Part shown: positions 12,937-25,482 of the stretch, one piece after another
Numbering within the stretch: the stretch's first letter is position 1
How the letters are laid out: the number at the start of each line of letters is the position of its first letter
NCBI GenBank assembly: GCA_025529335.1
Contig: JAMYHX010000173.1
Span: 1-64,000 of the forward strand
Direction: 5' to 3'
Length of the DNA stretch: 64,000 nt
DNA from: Rhizopus sp. PT2906
Taxonomy: Eukaryota > Mucoromycota > Mucoromycetes > Mucorales > Rhizopodaceae
Program-made: the position numbers and the translations under genes
The notes under the pieces: generated by a model
Told to the model about the DNA's origin: nothing
The model's database searches: none
What the model saw: the letters and a program-made list of their open reading frames with translations, nothing else

Positions 12937-15900
12937 TTACGCTTGGTCGTCCTTTGTTTCTACTGCCTCGTTTTCAACATCAAATAAATAATGATAGTTC
13001 AGTATGAGATATTTAACAATGTTTTGATGATGTCCTAGATTTGACATGGTTGTAGCAAATGATGCAGGCCCTGGCGCGGGTTGTAGAAGAGTAGGTCCAA
13101 AGACGATGGCTAGATTGGTTGCGTACATATGGTTGATGCCTTCGAAATCAGTTACGCTATCAAAAAGTGTTGGTTGTTTAAAAATAAAAAAAAAGAATGA
13201 CTTACGTAATAAAATGTTCAATAATCTTCTTAAGAAGAGTATAATTGGAATAGGGTAGCTTTTTCAAAACTTCTTTAATCAAATAGACCCTCTGATCGTG
13301 ATCTTCAGAAGCTATAGATAGAGTTAGTATGTGTCATATATTCTGTATTTTCCACTTTTTACCTGATGCATTAATAAATTCGTCATAATATGTATATGTG
13401 AGTAAAGGCTCTGGTAATTCACGTAGAAACTGTTTAAAGGCGTCTGCGATAACATTGATATCTGCCCATCTGGGATCACTGAGGTCGACCTTGTTGACAT
13501 CCTTATTAAATTCTGCTTTTAATGCAGTCACGATGGACCCGGTTCCTGCTACACGATAGATGCCTACTTCTTCAAGACCACGGCGTTCGATCTCTTTTAT
13601 ACATTTTTCTACAATCATAGGCACTTGACCATCACGCATGAGGACGTCTAAAGGAACACCATAGACTGACTTTCGATTAGATATGGTCTGACTTCTCGAG
13701 GCAGTGAGCAAAACAGCGCTCTGTCTTCTTTCAGATTCATTATCCATCGATTCAGCGATTAATATGCTCTGACGCTTGGCCGCTCCTTCTCGTGCAGTAT
13801 CATTTATCTGTCGCATCCAATCATACATGTCTTCACGGTTCATTGCTTGGAACAGGTACTGTCCGCCTTCTTCTGTGACAATACGAAATACAAAATCTCT
13901 CTTCATGTACGTACTGGCGACAGATGTCGTGGAGTGGATCAGATTGATGACCGTCGATGCCTTAGTAGCAGCAAGCTGGTCGTGGTTGTTGCTGATGGGG
14001 AATATATGGTGAATGGGCGAAGACACAAGAGAAGGCGGTCGAAGTCCCTTGAAGAACGAGTTAAGCCGTGGCATCATGCTCTGTGGTCGTTCGTGTCTTT
14101 CAACTGCTCTGGCTTGTTCTAGCTGTTTCTTTTGCTGTTTGTGTTGGAACGTAAGCCAGCCTTTGTCGATACGATCTCTTTCCTTAAAATCTCTCTTTAG
14201 TTTTTCTGTTTGCTTTGCTACCAGGACGCTAAAGATGGTTGTCTTTGACGCGTGTGATTTGCTTGAAGGTCCGCGTAGGCCTTTACCAGATGAACTGCCC
14301 TGAGACGTGTTCTTTCTACTTTCAAGTACAGCATATTCCTTCAGCTCTCTCCAGGATGTATTGGATGTGTTTGGTGATATCAGAAAAGACATGCTCAGTC
14401 CTTTACTTTCCAATCTTTTCTCGTTAATGTCCATCTGTACGTTGATAATCAAGTGTAAGAAGTGGTAGAGATATCGTCTTTTATCAAAATTGATGGTGGT
14501 ATCCTTTTTGTCAACCGCGTCAGGCATTGAAAAGCATATCTCTATGACACGTTCAAATATCCAGCCCAGACTGGGAACAAGGACAGACTGACTTTTGGGG
14601 AATGAAGCAAGCGTAGAAAACTCTTTCCTGTCCATGGACTGTTTCATCTTGTTTAGCAGGTTCTCGAGTGAGTCCAGACTGCTGTGGCCATATTGGAGAG
14701 CAATGTCATTCCAAGCTTTCGTAAACAGTCTTACCTCGGGGCTGACGAGGGCACTGGCAATAGCGTTCTCGACGAACCCAGGCACTCTCTTCTTGGTGAC
14801 CGATTCAGATCCCTTTAGCTCTGGGAAAAGCGACATCTCTTCGCTGCACATTTTACTGAGAAGAACAATATGTAGGAACTTTTTGATACGCGATATTCTC
14901 GTCTTGACGTCAATCTTGAGCGAAGTCATTTCCTGAATGGCCCAGCTACGGATGATGAGATGCATGCAGTAAAGATACTGTATCGAGCTTGGGAAGGCGA
15001 GTAGAAAATCGTCATCAGAGAATGCTGAGGGAGATACGACGGGTCGTTTTGCTCCTTGGATTGCTGTAAAGATATCTGAAATGACAACTTCATCTGCTGG
15101 AACGTGATAATTGGATACATGGAACGAGGGTGCATCGCTCACAACTGCAAAAGATGTCCATAACTTGGAAAGACGACTAGGCTTTCGAGCAGGCAGCCAG
15201 GCGTATAGATCGTTACACTGTACTTCAAGAATATCAAAGGTCTGAGCCCAATCTTGAAACGTGGCAGCTTCAAATAACTGACACACACACTTATCGACTT
15301 GTTCGAGCAAGACTTCGGGTGGGTATCTGTCAACAAGACTGGCAGCATCCGGATCAACAGGCGAAGGGCTAACAGATAAAGGTGTTCTGTCGCTCGTAGC
15401 AAGTTGTAGTGTGCTGACATAAAATTGTGATCCCTGCATCAGCTCGTGATACACTTCTTCAGCGCTATGAAGGCATTCTAGATTAAACTCGATTGACTTC
15501 ATGTCATAGCAAGGTATTAGACTAGTTTGAATAAATCGATATTCTAGCTTGTGTATCTTTTCTCGAATCTCGTTACTGATGTTCAGAGCCTTTATCAAAT
15601 TTCTGCGTTTCATGATCTCATCGTCATTTACATTGCCGTCGTTTTCATTAAGCAAGTAGCGTTCCAGAGGCGCACGCCAACTGTCAAGATTGTCCTGTGC
15701 TTTTCTTAAGAATATGTTGACAAGTTGAAGAGATTGTGGTTCATCTATAAAGTCATAGGGATGTTCATCAATCCAGTAAAGCAACAGGTCGATTATTTTC
15801 ATCTGTGTAGAAGCAACCTGTTTCCAATCATATGACTTGACCTCAATACTATCTTTATCGCCTTGTTGTTGTGTCGCATTCATGTCTTGCTTTGCCTTGT

Positions 15901-17880
15901 CTGAAGGGAAATAGGTCTCAAGCAGTGTCAGGGAAGGGTTCTTTCGTTTTGCTGTCAGTTTGCTGTTCAATTTAGCGTCCATGAATTTCTTTTGAAGCAT
16001 GGTCAATAAGGACATGGTCGAACTGTAGCTGCGGTAAGCAGTAAAGAACACATTCATGAAATCAGTCTCGTTCATGATAATCCTGTCTATCTGATATCGC
16101 AATCCTTCGGTTAAAGTGATCATTTGCCATTGCTCTTTAAGTGTGTCATAGTATGGGGTTACTCCATTCACGAGACATTCAATCAGGTTTACAAGATGTC
16201 CATTTTTGACTGTCACCAAGAGCTTAGACAAAGAGGTATTGTTACCCTTGACGTTATTGTCTTCTACAAAGAACGTAAGTTTCCGCTTCATATATACACA
16301 TGGTTTCACTTTTTTTTTTTACCTTCTTTCAGGATGTTTACCGAGCTCAGGGAATCCGTTCTTTTCAATGCCAGATTGTCTTTACTGCCTTTGCTTCGTA
16401 GTATCGCACTGACTTTAAACGCGAGCTTTTCCTGCTCAACAGTCAAGATAACTTCTCCATCATTAAGTTGTGCACCTCGACTTTTCCAATGCGCTTCGAT
16501 CAACGCCTTTGTCGAATACGTACAATGCTGACGGCCTGCAGCAATGGAACCCAACCAAGTCTTGCTATTGATTGCTTCCAAGATCTCGTTGCCATACGAT
16601 TCATCATCAGTATTCAAGGCAGTTCCTGGAGGAAAAGAGTATGTACGCTTTCGTAATGTTGCCCGGCCTGTGCTTCTGGATGGTGTCGAGACTGCTTCTT
16701 CTACTACGTTGGATAACTGATTGACTTGCTTGCTTGACTTGTTATCATTAAGGTAGGGAGGAATGATACCAGGGCTTTCATTCGCTGTTCTTTTCGATTC
16801 ATTATCCCAAAACATGCAGCTTTCCAAAATAACAGGAAACTGAAGTATAGAAGTCGAAGGAGGTGCTATACCTGGCATGTCTTGAAAGAAGCGATGACGA
16901 TCGTATGTTTGTCCAAAGATTTTCGGTTCACAAGCAATCGAGCACTCCTGTAGGTACTTGAAGTCGTGCGGCACAGAGGCCAAATCTGTGATTGAATGTT
17001 CAAAAAACGATTGAAGCGGGCCCACAGTCTGCACATCCACAACTCGAGGCTGCTTTGGTGTCCATGCTTGAAGGCTTGTCTGGATTGTCTTGTAGATACA
17101 ACTGCATTTTTCAAAATTGATCACGTTGGGCATCAACAGTTTCTTCAAATGCTTCCTTTGACGATCCACTGCTTGTCGAATAGGGCCAAAGAATGGAAGT
17201 GTTTGAGAATGACCAAGGTCGAGCACGTGCGCGAACTTTAAATCCTTCTCCCAACTGTCTGACCAGAAGCTTTGCTCGAAAAGTCCGTGGTCTGTCAGGA
17301 TCTGTGTCCATTGCAGGACGATCGAGACGAGGTCGCGCTTGACTAGCTTCCATGCCTCTCTTAGTCTGACAATACCCACTGAGCAGAGTCCCATAGCTAC
17401 CGCACACCATCCTGTCGCATCTCCAAGTTCATATAGTCTCATGCCAACGGAAATCCAGTGGTTGAGTAAGCGTGATCTTAGCAATACACCGTCTGTTCCA
17501 GGTTGTTCCTGCTGAGAATCGATCAAGATATGATTTCTGATGAGCTTTGTCAAAAAATGAGGTGAAGCTGTAGTGAACAATAAGGAATTGAGCATCTCTG
17601 CCGAAATTTGGGGTCGAGGTACATAAGATAGGGGGTCCATGAGAGCCTGTTTGTGCTTGGTGTATTGCGTCAAATGAAATAAATAGACTTGCTCTGCAAA
17701 CTTGTCTGGACAGATCCGCAGGAACAAGGCAGGAGTGAGTCCAGTGATGAGCAAGTTAGATAGGTTGACAGAACCTCCTCCTTCGGCTGGAATGTTTTCC
17801 ATTGCGGTTGTTTCCATCTCTTCCTCATCGTTCAGGTCATTGGTTTGATATTCTACAATTTAAATCATAAAAAGGAGAAA

Positions 17881-17916
<36 letters not shown>

Positions 17917-19595
17917 AAAGGGAAGAGCAATTAAAAAAGGAGAGAGAGAGGAGAGAAATGAAAGAATGGTTAGTTTATCACTCGTATGGATACAAGCATT
18001 AACTTACTTGTTTCAGAAAATGCTGTATTTTTAGCATTTTCAGCTACTGTGTTTAGAACGAGCTCCTTGATTTTAGATGTGTCAGTTGAGTCTATATGAT
18101 CCAAGAGAGATAGGATATCAGTCGCTACATCGCCCATGATATCTAGCGCAAACTTATTGCACCAGATCGAAAAGATGTCTAGTAAATGATTATCAAATTT
18201 TCCAGGCGAGTGTGTCAAGAAGGCCCCGATTTCATCCAATACACATGATCCCGTTGTAAATGTTGAATAAGTCAATAAAAATGTGTTTACATATTCTTCA
18301 TTGTCTGTCATCAGAAGCTCTTGAACCAAGGCTGTCACAGTGCCACCTAGAATGATCTCGTCATCATCCAACTGTGATTTGTGGAGTAGATCAGGATGGT
18401 GTCTTTGTGTAGCGTCGTACATCCTGCCGTCATTGCTGGGTTCTAGATCTGGTATGGTCGCATTGATACTTGTCTCGGAAGGATGCAGGGATTCGTAATA
18501 CTCAGTGCTGCCATTAGATTTGCTACTAAACAAGTCTTCTTCTAAAAACGGGGGTTTTCTTTGATTGTTGTTTTGAAACAACTGAATCCATGCTTGTGCA
18601 GCGTAATGGTACTGGGTTGAATAGACCCCCAAGGTGAGTGGTTTGTTGACGTATGAAATGTTGAACAACGTCACATTGGACTGTTTCTGATAAGATGGGT
18701 CTGATTGATGAGATTTTATGGAAGAAGGCGACGTAGGAGAATCGACCAAGTCTGTAATTGAACTGATCTGTGTCAGTTTGAGTTGCTGAATGGGAATCTT
18801 TTCTTCAATAGTCCACAACTGCTTCTTGTCTGGTCTGTAGCAAACATAAAGACATCCATTATGAACGACGAGCTGAACTGATCTCTTTGCTTGCATGTTG
18901 ACAGGATTTAGTTCCATGAAGATTTGACCTTGTGCTGGATCGATTGAACTATAAAAAAGGGTCTGTTGTGCGTCACGATCAAATTCAGAAGAAACAAGTT
19001 TTAGACTAGCTGCTGTTGAAAGATCATGGTTGGATGAGGATATGCTTAAAGAAGGTGAAGAAGGAAAGAGTGATCGTAGCGGTGACTCGGCAGTAACCTT
19101 GAATAAGTATAGTTTATGTCCTCTCAAGACAACCTTGTATAGTTTCCATCCTCTATCCAACTTTGCTTGTTTGTGAAACGGTCGAAAGTCTGTCTTTTTG
19201 AATAAATAGCCTTCTTTGATAACAATTAAACTCTTTCGTTTTTCATTATTCGTTGGTCGACCAATCAAATTTTTGTTATCCTCTTGTAAGAGTTTGTCTA
19301 TACCCATCATTGACATTGGTCTTTGGTTCTTGATGTCACGATCAGTTAGATCTGAGATTGACTGTTCGTCAAAGGATCTCGACAAAGGCTTATCCTGTTG
19401 TTGCTGTTGTTGTTGTTGTTGTTGTTGAGGAATGACTAAGGGTTGGGTCGTAAGTGATAAAGATTGTCTTTCCAATGATTTTTGATAATTGTTGCTTTGA
19501 AAGAGTCGATTCTTTATAAAATTGAGAGCATTACTTTGATTATTACGGACATTGGTATCTTCGTTATTATTGCTTTTTGACTTTTTAGACCTCAT
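12937..19595 (-). CDS. Bem2-like RhoGAP with RasGEF-like and PH domains
   Basis: Five exons: 19595-18008, 17852-16323, 16263-13363, 13311-13206 and 13156-12937. They sum to 6345 nt, 2114 residues, close to yeast Bem2. Order: disordered N-terminus with a Gln run; PH-like module (about 125-345); RasGEF_N motif with VNTFLLTYSTFTTGS (about 425-530); Cdc25-like RasGEF fold (about 550-790, with NHWISVGMRLYELGDATGWC); a second RasGEF_N-like stretch with NETDFMNVFFTAYRSYSS; a second degenerate RasGEF-like region; a second PH (about 1715-1865); and RhoGAP (about 1905-2100). The RhoGAP arginine finger is visible in EVGIYRVAGTGS. Bem2 proteins turn off Rho GTPases and help control polarity and the cell wall. 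Whether the RasGEF parts are active is unknown. The first intron carries a long GA run. Confidence 0.88.
17885..17914 (+). repeat. (GA)n microsatellite in an intron
   Basis: Uninterrupted AG repeat within the first intron (17853-18007) of the Bem2-like gene, followed by further purine-rich sequence to about 17957. On the transcribed strand it is a CT run, so it supplies a very long polypyrimidine tract. Confidence 0.9.
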
Positions 19596-19974
19596 CGCCT
19601 TATAATTGGCGAATTATATGTATTATTTTTTATATGAAAAAGAACAAAAAGAAAAGAAGGAAAAGAAAATTTTATAAAACAAAAAAACAAAAAAAATCTC
19701 CCTAAGCTTTTTTTTCTGTCTCTTTTTTTTTTTTTTTTTACTGCTCCCCCCCCCTCCTCCTTATCCTCTCCCTTCCCTTTCCACCCCCCCCCTCTCTCTC
19801 TTTTTTCCTTCAACTCACTATGACTACCATTGCCATCACTACTACCATTACTCCTTCACTTTCTCCCTCATTTTTATGCTATTTTTATATATTTATTCTG
19901 TTGTTATGATCTAAATAGAGAGTATTCGAAATATGTGTGTGTGTGTGTGTGTGTGTCATTGTTTAAACTGTTGT
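19596..19974. other. Low-complexity spacer
   Basis: Pyrimidine-rich homopolymer tracts (T and C runs around 19720-19800) upstream of the Bem2-like start, then AT-rich DNA and a (GT)n run at about 19933-19956. No gene. Confidence 0.7.
19933..19956 (+). repeat. (GT)n microsatellite
   Basis: Dinucleotide run directly 3' of the PRPP synthetase stop codon, so it probably lies in that gene's 3' UTR (as CA on the mRNA). Confidence 0.85.
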
Positions 19975-21387
19975 TTATTCTGCATGATTAAATAAATAGC
20001 TAACACTTTCACCGTTATGCTATATAATAACATTAGCATAAATATAAAAAAGGAATAGCTTGACTTACCGTTCTTCTAATTGCCTCAGCAAGTGTATATG
20101 AAATATCAATAACAATCAATTTAGAGGATTGTTCCATCTTTGCCTTGGGGATAGGGAAAGTATTGGTCACGACCAACTTGTACACGCTATCACATTCTTC
20201 AATCTTTTGAATAGCATTACCACTCAACACGCCATGAGTGGCAATGATATACACTTTGTCAGCTCCACACTTATTCACCAAATGATTTGCTGCATCCAAA
20301 AAGGTACCAACATTGTCAATAATGTCATCTGTCAAGAAGGCAATCTTTTCTCTAACATCACCCACTAGTGTAATCGTGCTTTCACCATCTTTATCGGCAA
20401 CAATGCTCACTGCAGCATTCAAGACATCACCACCGGATTCATTTAATGAAGAAATAGAAGCTGTCAAGTCTTCCTTGCTCTCATCCTCATCATATATGCG
20501 AACCGTAGACTCTCCTTCACCAGACTTGGGCATGCCACTATAAGGACGATTTTGACCTTGAGGACCCATACGAGAACGATCCTTATGAATCAAGGCAAAG
20601 TCAAGACGAAGGGCATCAGCCAAAGAAGTCACACTAGAAAGGAAAAGAAAAGAGTTATATAAAAAAAAAGAAGATGTGTACATGTATTCTTACCGTTTAG
20701 CACCACCAGCATTCTTGGAAACAATTACACCATTCTGCCAGTTTGGTACAGACTGTTTGATCCAACGAGCGATAACAGGTTCAGCATATAAGTTATCAAC
20801 AGGGCGTTGGAAGAAACCTTGCATTTGGGAAGCATGAAGGTCCATGGTCTAACCAAAAAAAAAATAAAATAAATAAAAAGTCATGTCATATTTTTTTTTT
20901 CCTTATTACAATGATATGATCAACACCAGCAACTGCCAACATGTTTGCAACAACTATCGCATGAACTATTAATACAAGTGCGAAGAATACTCTTATTTAC
21001 TTACGTTTAGCCGTAATACTCGTTCTTCCCTTACGCTTACTTTGTTTACAGTAAGGAAAGTAAGGAAGAACAGCAGTAATACGTTTACCAGAACCGATAC
21101 GAGCAGCTTGAATCATAATACAGAGCTCGATAATATTGTCATTCATGTTTTCAGAACCAGACTGGATAATAAAAATGTCTTCGTTTCTGACAGAAACATC
21201 TATTAAGAGAAAGATATTAGCTAAACCATGAAATATATATACATTTATACTTGCGAATTTCAACACTTGTTTCCCGGTTACTGAACTTCTTCAAGGTACA
21301 ATCCGAAAGAGGAATGCCAAGACGCTTGCTGATAAGTCCAGCAAGTTCAGGGTGTGAAGAACCGGCCAAGAGTTTGGTATTGCGCAT
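19975..21387 (-). CDS. Ribose-phosphate pyrophosphokinase (PRPP synthetase)
   Basis: Makes PRPP from ribose 5-phosphate and ATP for nucleotide, His and Trp synthesis. Six exons: 21387-21255, 21199-21005, 20953-20910, 20848-20694, 20633-20069 and 20019-19975. They total 1137 nt, 378 residues. Visible are [17 protein letters not shown], the N-terminal domain, [20 protein letters not shown] (metal and ATP-binding region), and the ribose-phosphate loop [17 protein letters not shown]. An insertion of about 60 residues rich in charged and Ser residues precedes LVGDV; such non-homologous insertions are typical of fungal Prs proteins. The last exon adds only [14 protein letters not shown], the conserved family C-terminus, and is easy to miss. 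The first intron appears to be GC-AG. Confidence 0.92.
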
Positions 21388-23076
21388 GGTGTTGGAAGAC
21401 AGTGTGAAGGAGAGAGAGAGAGACAGAGAAAGAGAAAGGCAGGAAAAAAAAAAAAGGGTGGAGTCATATCAGCAGTCACAAAAGATCAAAAGCAGCAACC
21501 AAGCAGAAAAATACCCCACATTTACAATGCCTGGTACAAAAGCTGCGCGGACATCAAAATAGAACGAAGCTTCTTTACTTCATTGAAACCGGCCTTCTTA
21601 TTGGCTTGGGTTGACTTAAAGCTTTTTATTAAATCGTACTGATCAAATGCACAATGCTTATCCAAGCTATTCCTAGAAGCGTTCTTTGATGATGGTGATG
21701 GCCCAGCTCTCAAGTAAATGTACAATTGGTAATCATCTCCCTTTATTGACTTATTGTTGTCAACACAATACTGAAATAAAAATGAAACCACACGTTTTGG
21801 CCAGTCGTATAAACAACAGTTGCAATTGTTGAAATATTAATATTTTTATTATAGACGGGAAAATGTTGTCATAGACGCATTCAATTATGCATTAATAATA
21901 ATATATATCACTAAATACCCCAGGTATATCAAGCGTGCAGATGATGTCAAATGGAAACTATCAGTTCAAACTTCCAGCTAGCACCTTGGTATCATTCTCC
22001 AACACAGTAAGACAAACATTGAATCATTTGGTGACGATAAGAGGTTGGTAAACCTTGCCACATAACCCGCGATATAGTCTTCTGCGTTTTCTTGTTGAGA
22101 TAATTATGACCCTTACCTCTCCTCCGCTGACGGATGAGCTGAGGATGACATGAATCGGACACGCTCATAGTGTGAATCTGTGAATGGTAATCGGCCATAT
22201 GGTTCAGCACAGTTGATGGTAATGGCGGTGCTTCCTTTGACCAAAATTGCGTCAAGATCTGGCAAAGGATATTATTAGGATACAATTCAAGCGCCAGTCT
22301 TGGTGACAACTTATTGATGGCCAAGCCACCAATCGTGATTAGTATTAGTGGCTCTATTTCTGCGCTTTTTAATCTGGTAACCTTGGTGAATAGTGGCAAA
22401 CAAGAAAGAAAAGAGATTCCATCGGTGCATTGAGCAAGCCGGTGACGGTCATCTGGTTCTCGGAGTTGAACGTCCCAGGCGGAGCTATCTGTGGTTCATG
22501 TCACTTAAACCCTAAACTTTTGCCTCAAGTAGATCAACATCCATAAAGCTACATACGCATGATAAAGACTCTCTCTATTTATCTTATCTGTCATTCACCT
22601 GCAAAAATCAAAGTGATCGACAGAGAATTTGTTGTCACCATTTATGCCCCCCACATACACACATACTTCATCCATATAAGCATCAAACAAAGAATTGTAA
22701 TTCATTATGATTATTATATTATGTATTGAGAAAGAAAGAAATCAATGAGAACAATGGTCTAAAATATATTTATAACTTTCGAGATAAAATGATTAAACAT
22801 ACTTTGGAAAGGGTTGAGTTTATTTTTTTGACGTGTATATAAAGAAATAAAGAGCAACGCTTCAAAATGCTAATACGGTATTTTTTATTCAACATTAGCA
22901 TTCACTACCATAGAGATCCGCTTGCAAAAACAAGCATATTACAACTTTAAAATAAGTCCATTTGTGACACAAACCAAGGGGGGGTGTGCTACATAAAGGG
23001 ATATCTTTGCAGGAAATAAAACAATAAGGTTGACTTTATATTTTTTTTTCTTTCTTCTTTTTTATCTTTTTTTTTT
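21388..23076. other. Spacer with two unassigned ORFs
   Basis: Minus-strand frames at 21522-21791 and 21992-22399 look protein-like. One has the segment KSIKGDDYQLYIYLRAGPSP, the other LILITIGGLAINKLSPRLAL. They do not join by clear splice sites and are flanked by stop-rich sequence. They are probably remains of a dead gene or transposon. 22800-23076 holds the pyrimidine-rich promoter of the chitin synthase activator. Confidence 0.4.
21522..22399 (-). pseudogene. Unrecognised decayed coding region
   Basis: Two open segments on the same strand (22399-21992 and 21791-21522) are separated by stop-containing sequence. Upstream, about 22500-22400, a further short piece reads NSENQMTVTGLLNAPMESLF in a shifted frame. 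Together they suggest one protein of several hundred residues now broken. I do not recognise the family. Chance open frames in AT-rich DNA remain possible. Confidence 0.3.
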
Positions 23077-24489
23077 ATGACAACATTACCAAGCAGTAAT
23101 TTTCATTCAAATGACTCAAATCAATCTTCACCCTATACTTCAGAAATATCCTTGACAACAAACACAAGCTCGTCGTCAGGGCCACCTATTCCACCCCCAC
23201 ATCTAGAGAACGTACAGTTTTATACTCCTGCGCCTACGATAAGGCAGAACCAAATGGCAAACAAAGATTTTGATTACCTACCTAGTAGCTCAATTGACAT
23301 GGCCACTGAAGCAAGTAAGCGACGATCTGAACGGATAGATTCGGTAAATCGAGAATTTCCTCCTGCTAGTGTGGAAAATATACGAAAGCTAAGAGACGAA
23401 TCAGAACAATCCAAAGATCCATCACGTCGGCTATTCTTTGCTCGTTATCTACTACATGCTGCAAGCCACTTGGCTCCAAACCCGGAGTATCCCGAACGGA
23501 CAGAGCAATTGAAAAATAACCTACAAGGGGAAGCAATGAAGATTATAAAGAAATTAGCTTCCTACAAGACGGGATATGCAGAGGCACAACTCTTCTTGGG
23601 TAACTGTTATGGCAACGGCGATCACGGTCTTAAACAAGACGTTGACAAGGCATTTGCCCTTTACCTTCAAGGATCCAAACAAAACCATCCAGAATGCACG
23701 TACCGTGTCGCTGTGTGTTACGAACATGGGCTAGGAACCAAAAGAAACTATCGTCATGCCATGCAGTTTTATAAAAAGGCTGCAAACCTATCCGATCCTT
23801 CTGGCATGTATAAACTTGGACTCATTCTCCTAGATGGATTGATCGGACAACAAAAGAATCCTCGTGAAGCCATATCGTGGTTTTTAAGGGCTGCTCAGAT
23901 CGCCGACGAAAATCATCCAGAGGCCCTACATCAGCTTGGACTTATACACGAAAAGGAAAGTGACATTCCATCAGTCATCCCAGACGTGGATTACGCACGA
24001 GAACTGTTCAGTCAGGCTGCCGTCTTGGGTTACGCTCCTTCTCAGTATAAGCTTGGTTGGGCATACGAAAACGCTTGTTTAAATTGTCCTACAGATCCAA
24101 GGAGATCTATCGCCTGGTACTCGTGTGCAGCAGAGCAAAATGACGGAGAGGCAGAGCTTGCTCTCTCTGGTTGGTGCTTTACCGGTGCAGAAGGTATCCT
24201 ACCCCAAAATGATACTGAAGCTTATCTTTGGGCTAAAAAGGCGGCAGAAAAGGAGTTGCCAAAGGCAGAATATGCTATGGGGTACTATACAGAAATGGGT
24301 ATTGGTGTGCCTAAAGACTTGGATAAAGCGAAACGTTGGTATACAAAAGCAGCTAACCATGGAGACGAAAAGGCAATTCAACGACTAAAGGTGTTAGAAC
24401 GGTCAGAAAGTACACCATTAAAAAGGCGTCCAACCAGAAACAAGAATGGCAAACCTACAGCTAAAAGTTCGGATTGTGTTTTGATGTAA
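23077..24489 (+). CDS. Chitin synthase activator, Sel1 repeats (Chs4/Skt5-like)
   Basis: Single-exon protein of 470 residues. The first about 120 residues are Ser/Pro/Asn-rich. From about residue 160 to 445 it is a solenoid of Sel1-like repeats, for example AEAQLFLGNCYGNGDHGLK, YRVAVCYEHGLGTKRNYRHA and YAMGYYTEMGIGVPKDLDKA. The C-terminus is basic and ends in Cys-Val-Leu-Met, a CAAX farnesylation box. Sel1 repeats plus a terminal CAAX box is the hallmark of Chs4/Skt5, which recruits and activates class IV chitin synthase (Chs3) at the plasma membrane. The start is the first Met after a T-rich leader. Membrane anchoring by prenylation is inferred from the box. Confidence 0.9.
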   Translation: MTTLPSSNFHSNDSNQSSPYTSEISLTTNTSSSSGPPIPPPHLENVQFYTPAPTIRQNQMANKDFDYLPSSSIDMATEASKRRSERIDSVNREFPPASVENIRKLRDESEQSKDPSRRLFFARYLLHAASHLAPNPEYPERTEQLKNNLQGEAMKIIKKLASYKTGYAEAQLFLGNCYGNGDHGLKQDVDKAFALYLQGSKQNHPECTYRVAVCYEHGLGTKRNYRHAMQFYKKAANLSDPSGMYKLGLILLDGLIGQQKNPREAISWFLRAAQIADENHPEALHQLGLIHEKESDIPSVIPDVDYARELFSQAAVLGYAPSQYKLGWAYENACLNCPTDPRRSIAWYSCAAEQNDGEAELALSGWCFTGAEGILPQNDTEAYLWAKKAAEKELPKAEYAMGYYTEMGIGVPKDLDKAKRWYTKAANHGDEKAIQRLKVLERSESTPLKRRPTRNKNGKPTAKSSDCVLM

Positions 24490-24652
24490 AAAGTTTTTAT
24501 CCTATGTAGATTTAATAATGAATTACTCATTTGTTTTCGTATGCCATGTTCCCCTTTCTTGAAAGCATAATCGTCAAACATTAGACACATAATAAAGAGA
24601 TTATTATAAGCTAGTTTTGTATAAATATATATTTTATATGCTGTAAGTATAA

Positions 24653-24679
24653 GTGTGTGTATGTGTGTGTGTGTGTGTA
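24653..24679 (+). repeat. (GT)n microsatellite
   Basis: GT dinucleotide run between the tail-to-tail ends of the chitin synthase activator gene and the eL13 gene. Confidence 0.85.
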
Positions 24680-24741
24680 GATCAAACAGAAAGAACAAGA
24701 GAGAAAAGAATAGATGAAAAAGAAATGTTTTTACAATTTAT

Positions 24742-25482
24742 TTATTTCTTCTTGTTAGCTTCTTCTTCGGCCTTATCACGAGCACGCTTCTCACGGGCAC
24801 CGAGGGTACGGGCAGCAGAGCGAGCATAACGGAGCTTCATGTAAGCATTGACCTTCTTTTCATCGGCAGTGATTTCACGAGCTTCAGGAGCAGCAGCAAC
24901 TTGTTCAACGGGGAAGAGAGGACCACGGAATTGAACGGCGGAAGCAACTTCAGCAGCCTATACACATATGTCAATAACCCTATTTTTATCTAAATCTGCG
25001 CACACATACTTCAGAGTCACCCTTCTTGGGCTTGCCAGCCTTACGAGGGAATACGATGAGCTTAGCCTTGTAAGCCTTTAAGCGTTGAACGTTGAGTTCA
25101 AGAGATTCGTTGGATCTGTTACGACGACGGTGGTCAACTGCAATACCGATAGAACGAGCTTCCTTACGGCGAATACCAGCTTCCTATTGCATTGTTTTAA
25201 CATTCCCCATTCCTTTCTTTACTTTTTTATTTTTACCTTGAGTTCTTCAAGAGTGAAACCACGACCGGCTCTTAACTTCATGTTGTAACGAACAGTAGGG
25301 CAACGAACGGCAGGACGAAGAAGACCGTCAATAGGTCTGGGAGCAATACGACCAGCCTTTTGGACACGTGCGATTCTTCTAGACTTCTTACGACCGGCTT
25401 GATCGAACCAAGTCTTAACACGACGGTCCCATTGCTTACGGAAGTGCTGGTTGGGCAACTGGTTGTTGTGCTTCAATACCAT
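24742..25482 (-). CDS. 60S ribosomal protein eL13
   Basis: Cytosolic large-subunit protein. Three exons; the two introns lie at about 25184-25238 and about 24958-25009. The start is [20 protein letters not shown], followed by [20 protein letters not shown] and [20 protein letters not shown], all classic eL13 sequence. The end is the Lys/Glu-rich [16 protein letters not shown]. The protein is highly basic with strongly biased codon use. Upstream of the start there is a further spaced pyrimidine-rich promoter and perhaps a 5' UTR intron. Confidence 0.96.

Noticed and set aside
13776..14303. Plus-strand frames opposite the Bem2-like gene
   Set aside because: No domain or family resemblance; they lie antisense to well-conserved PH and RhoGAP-linker coding sequence.
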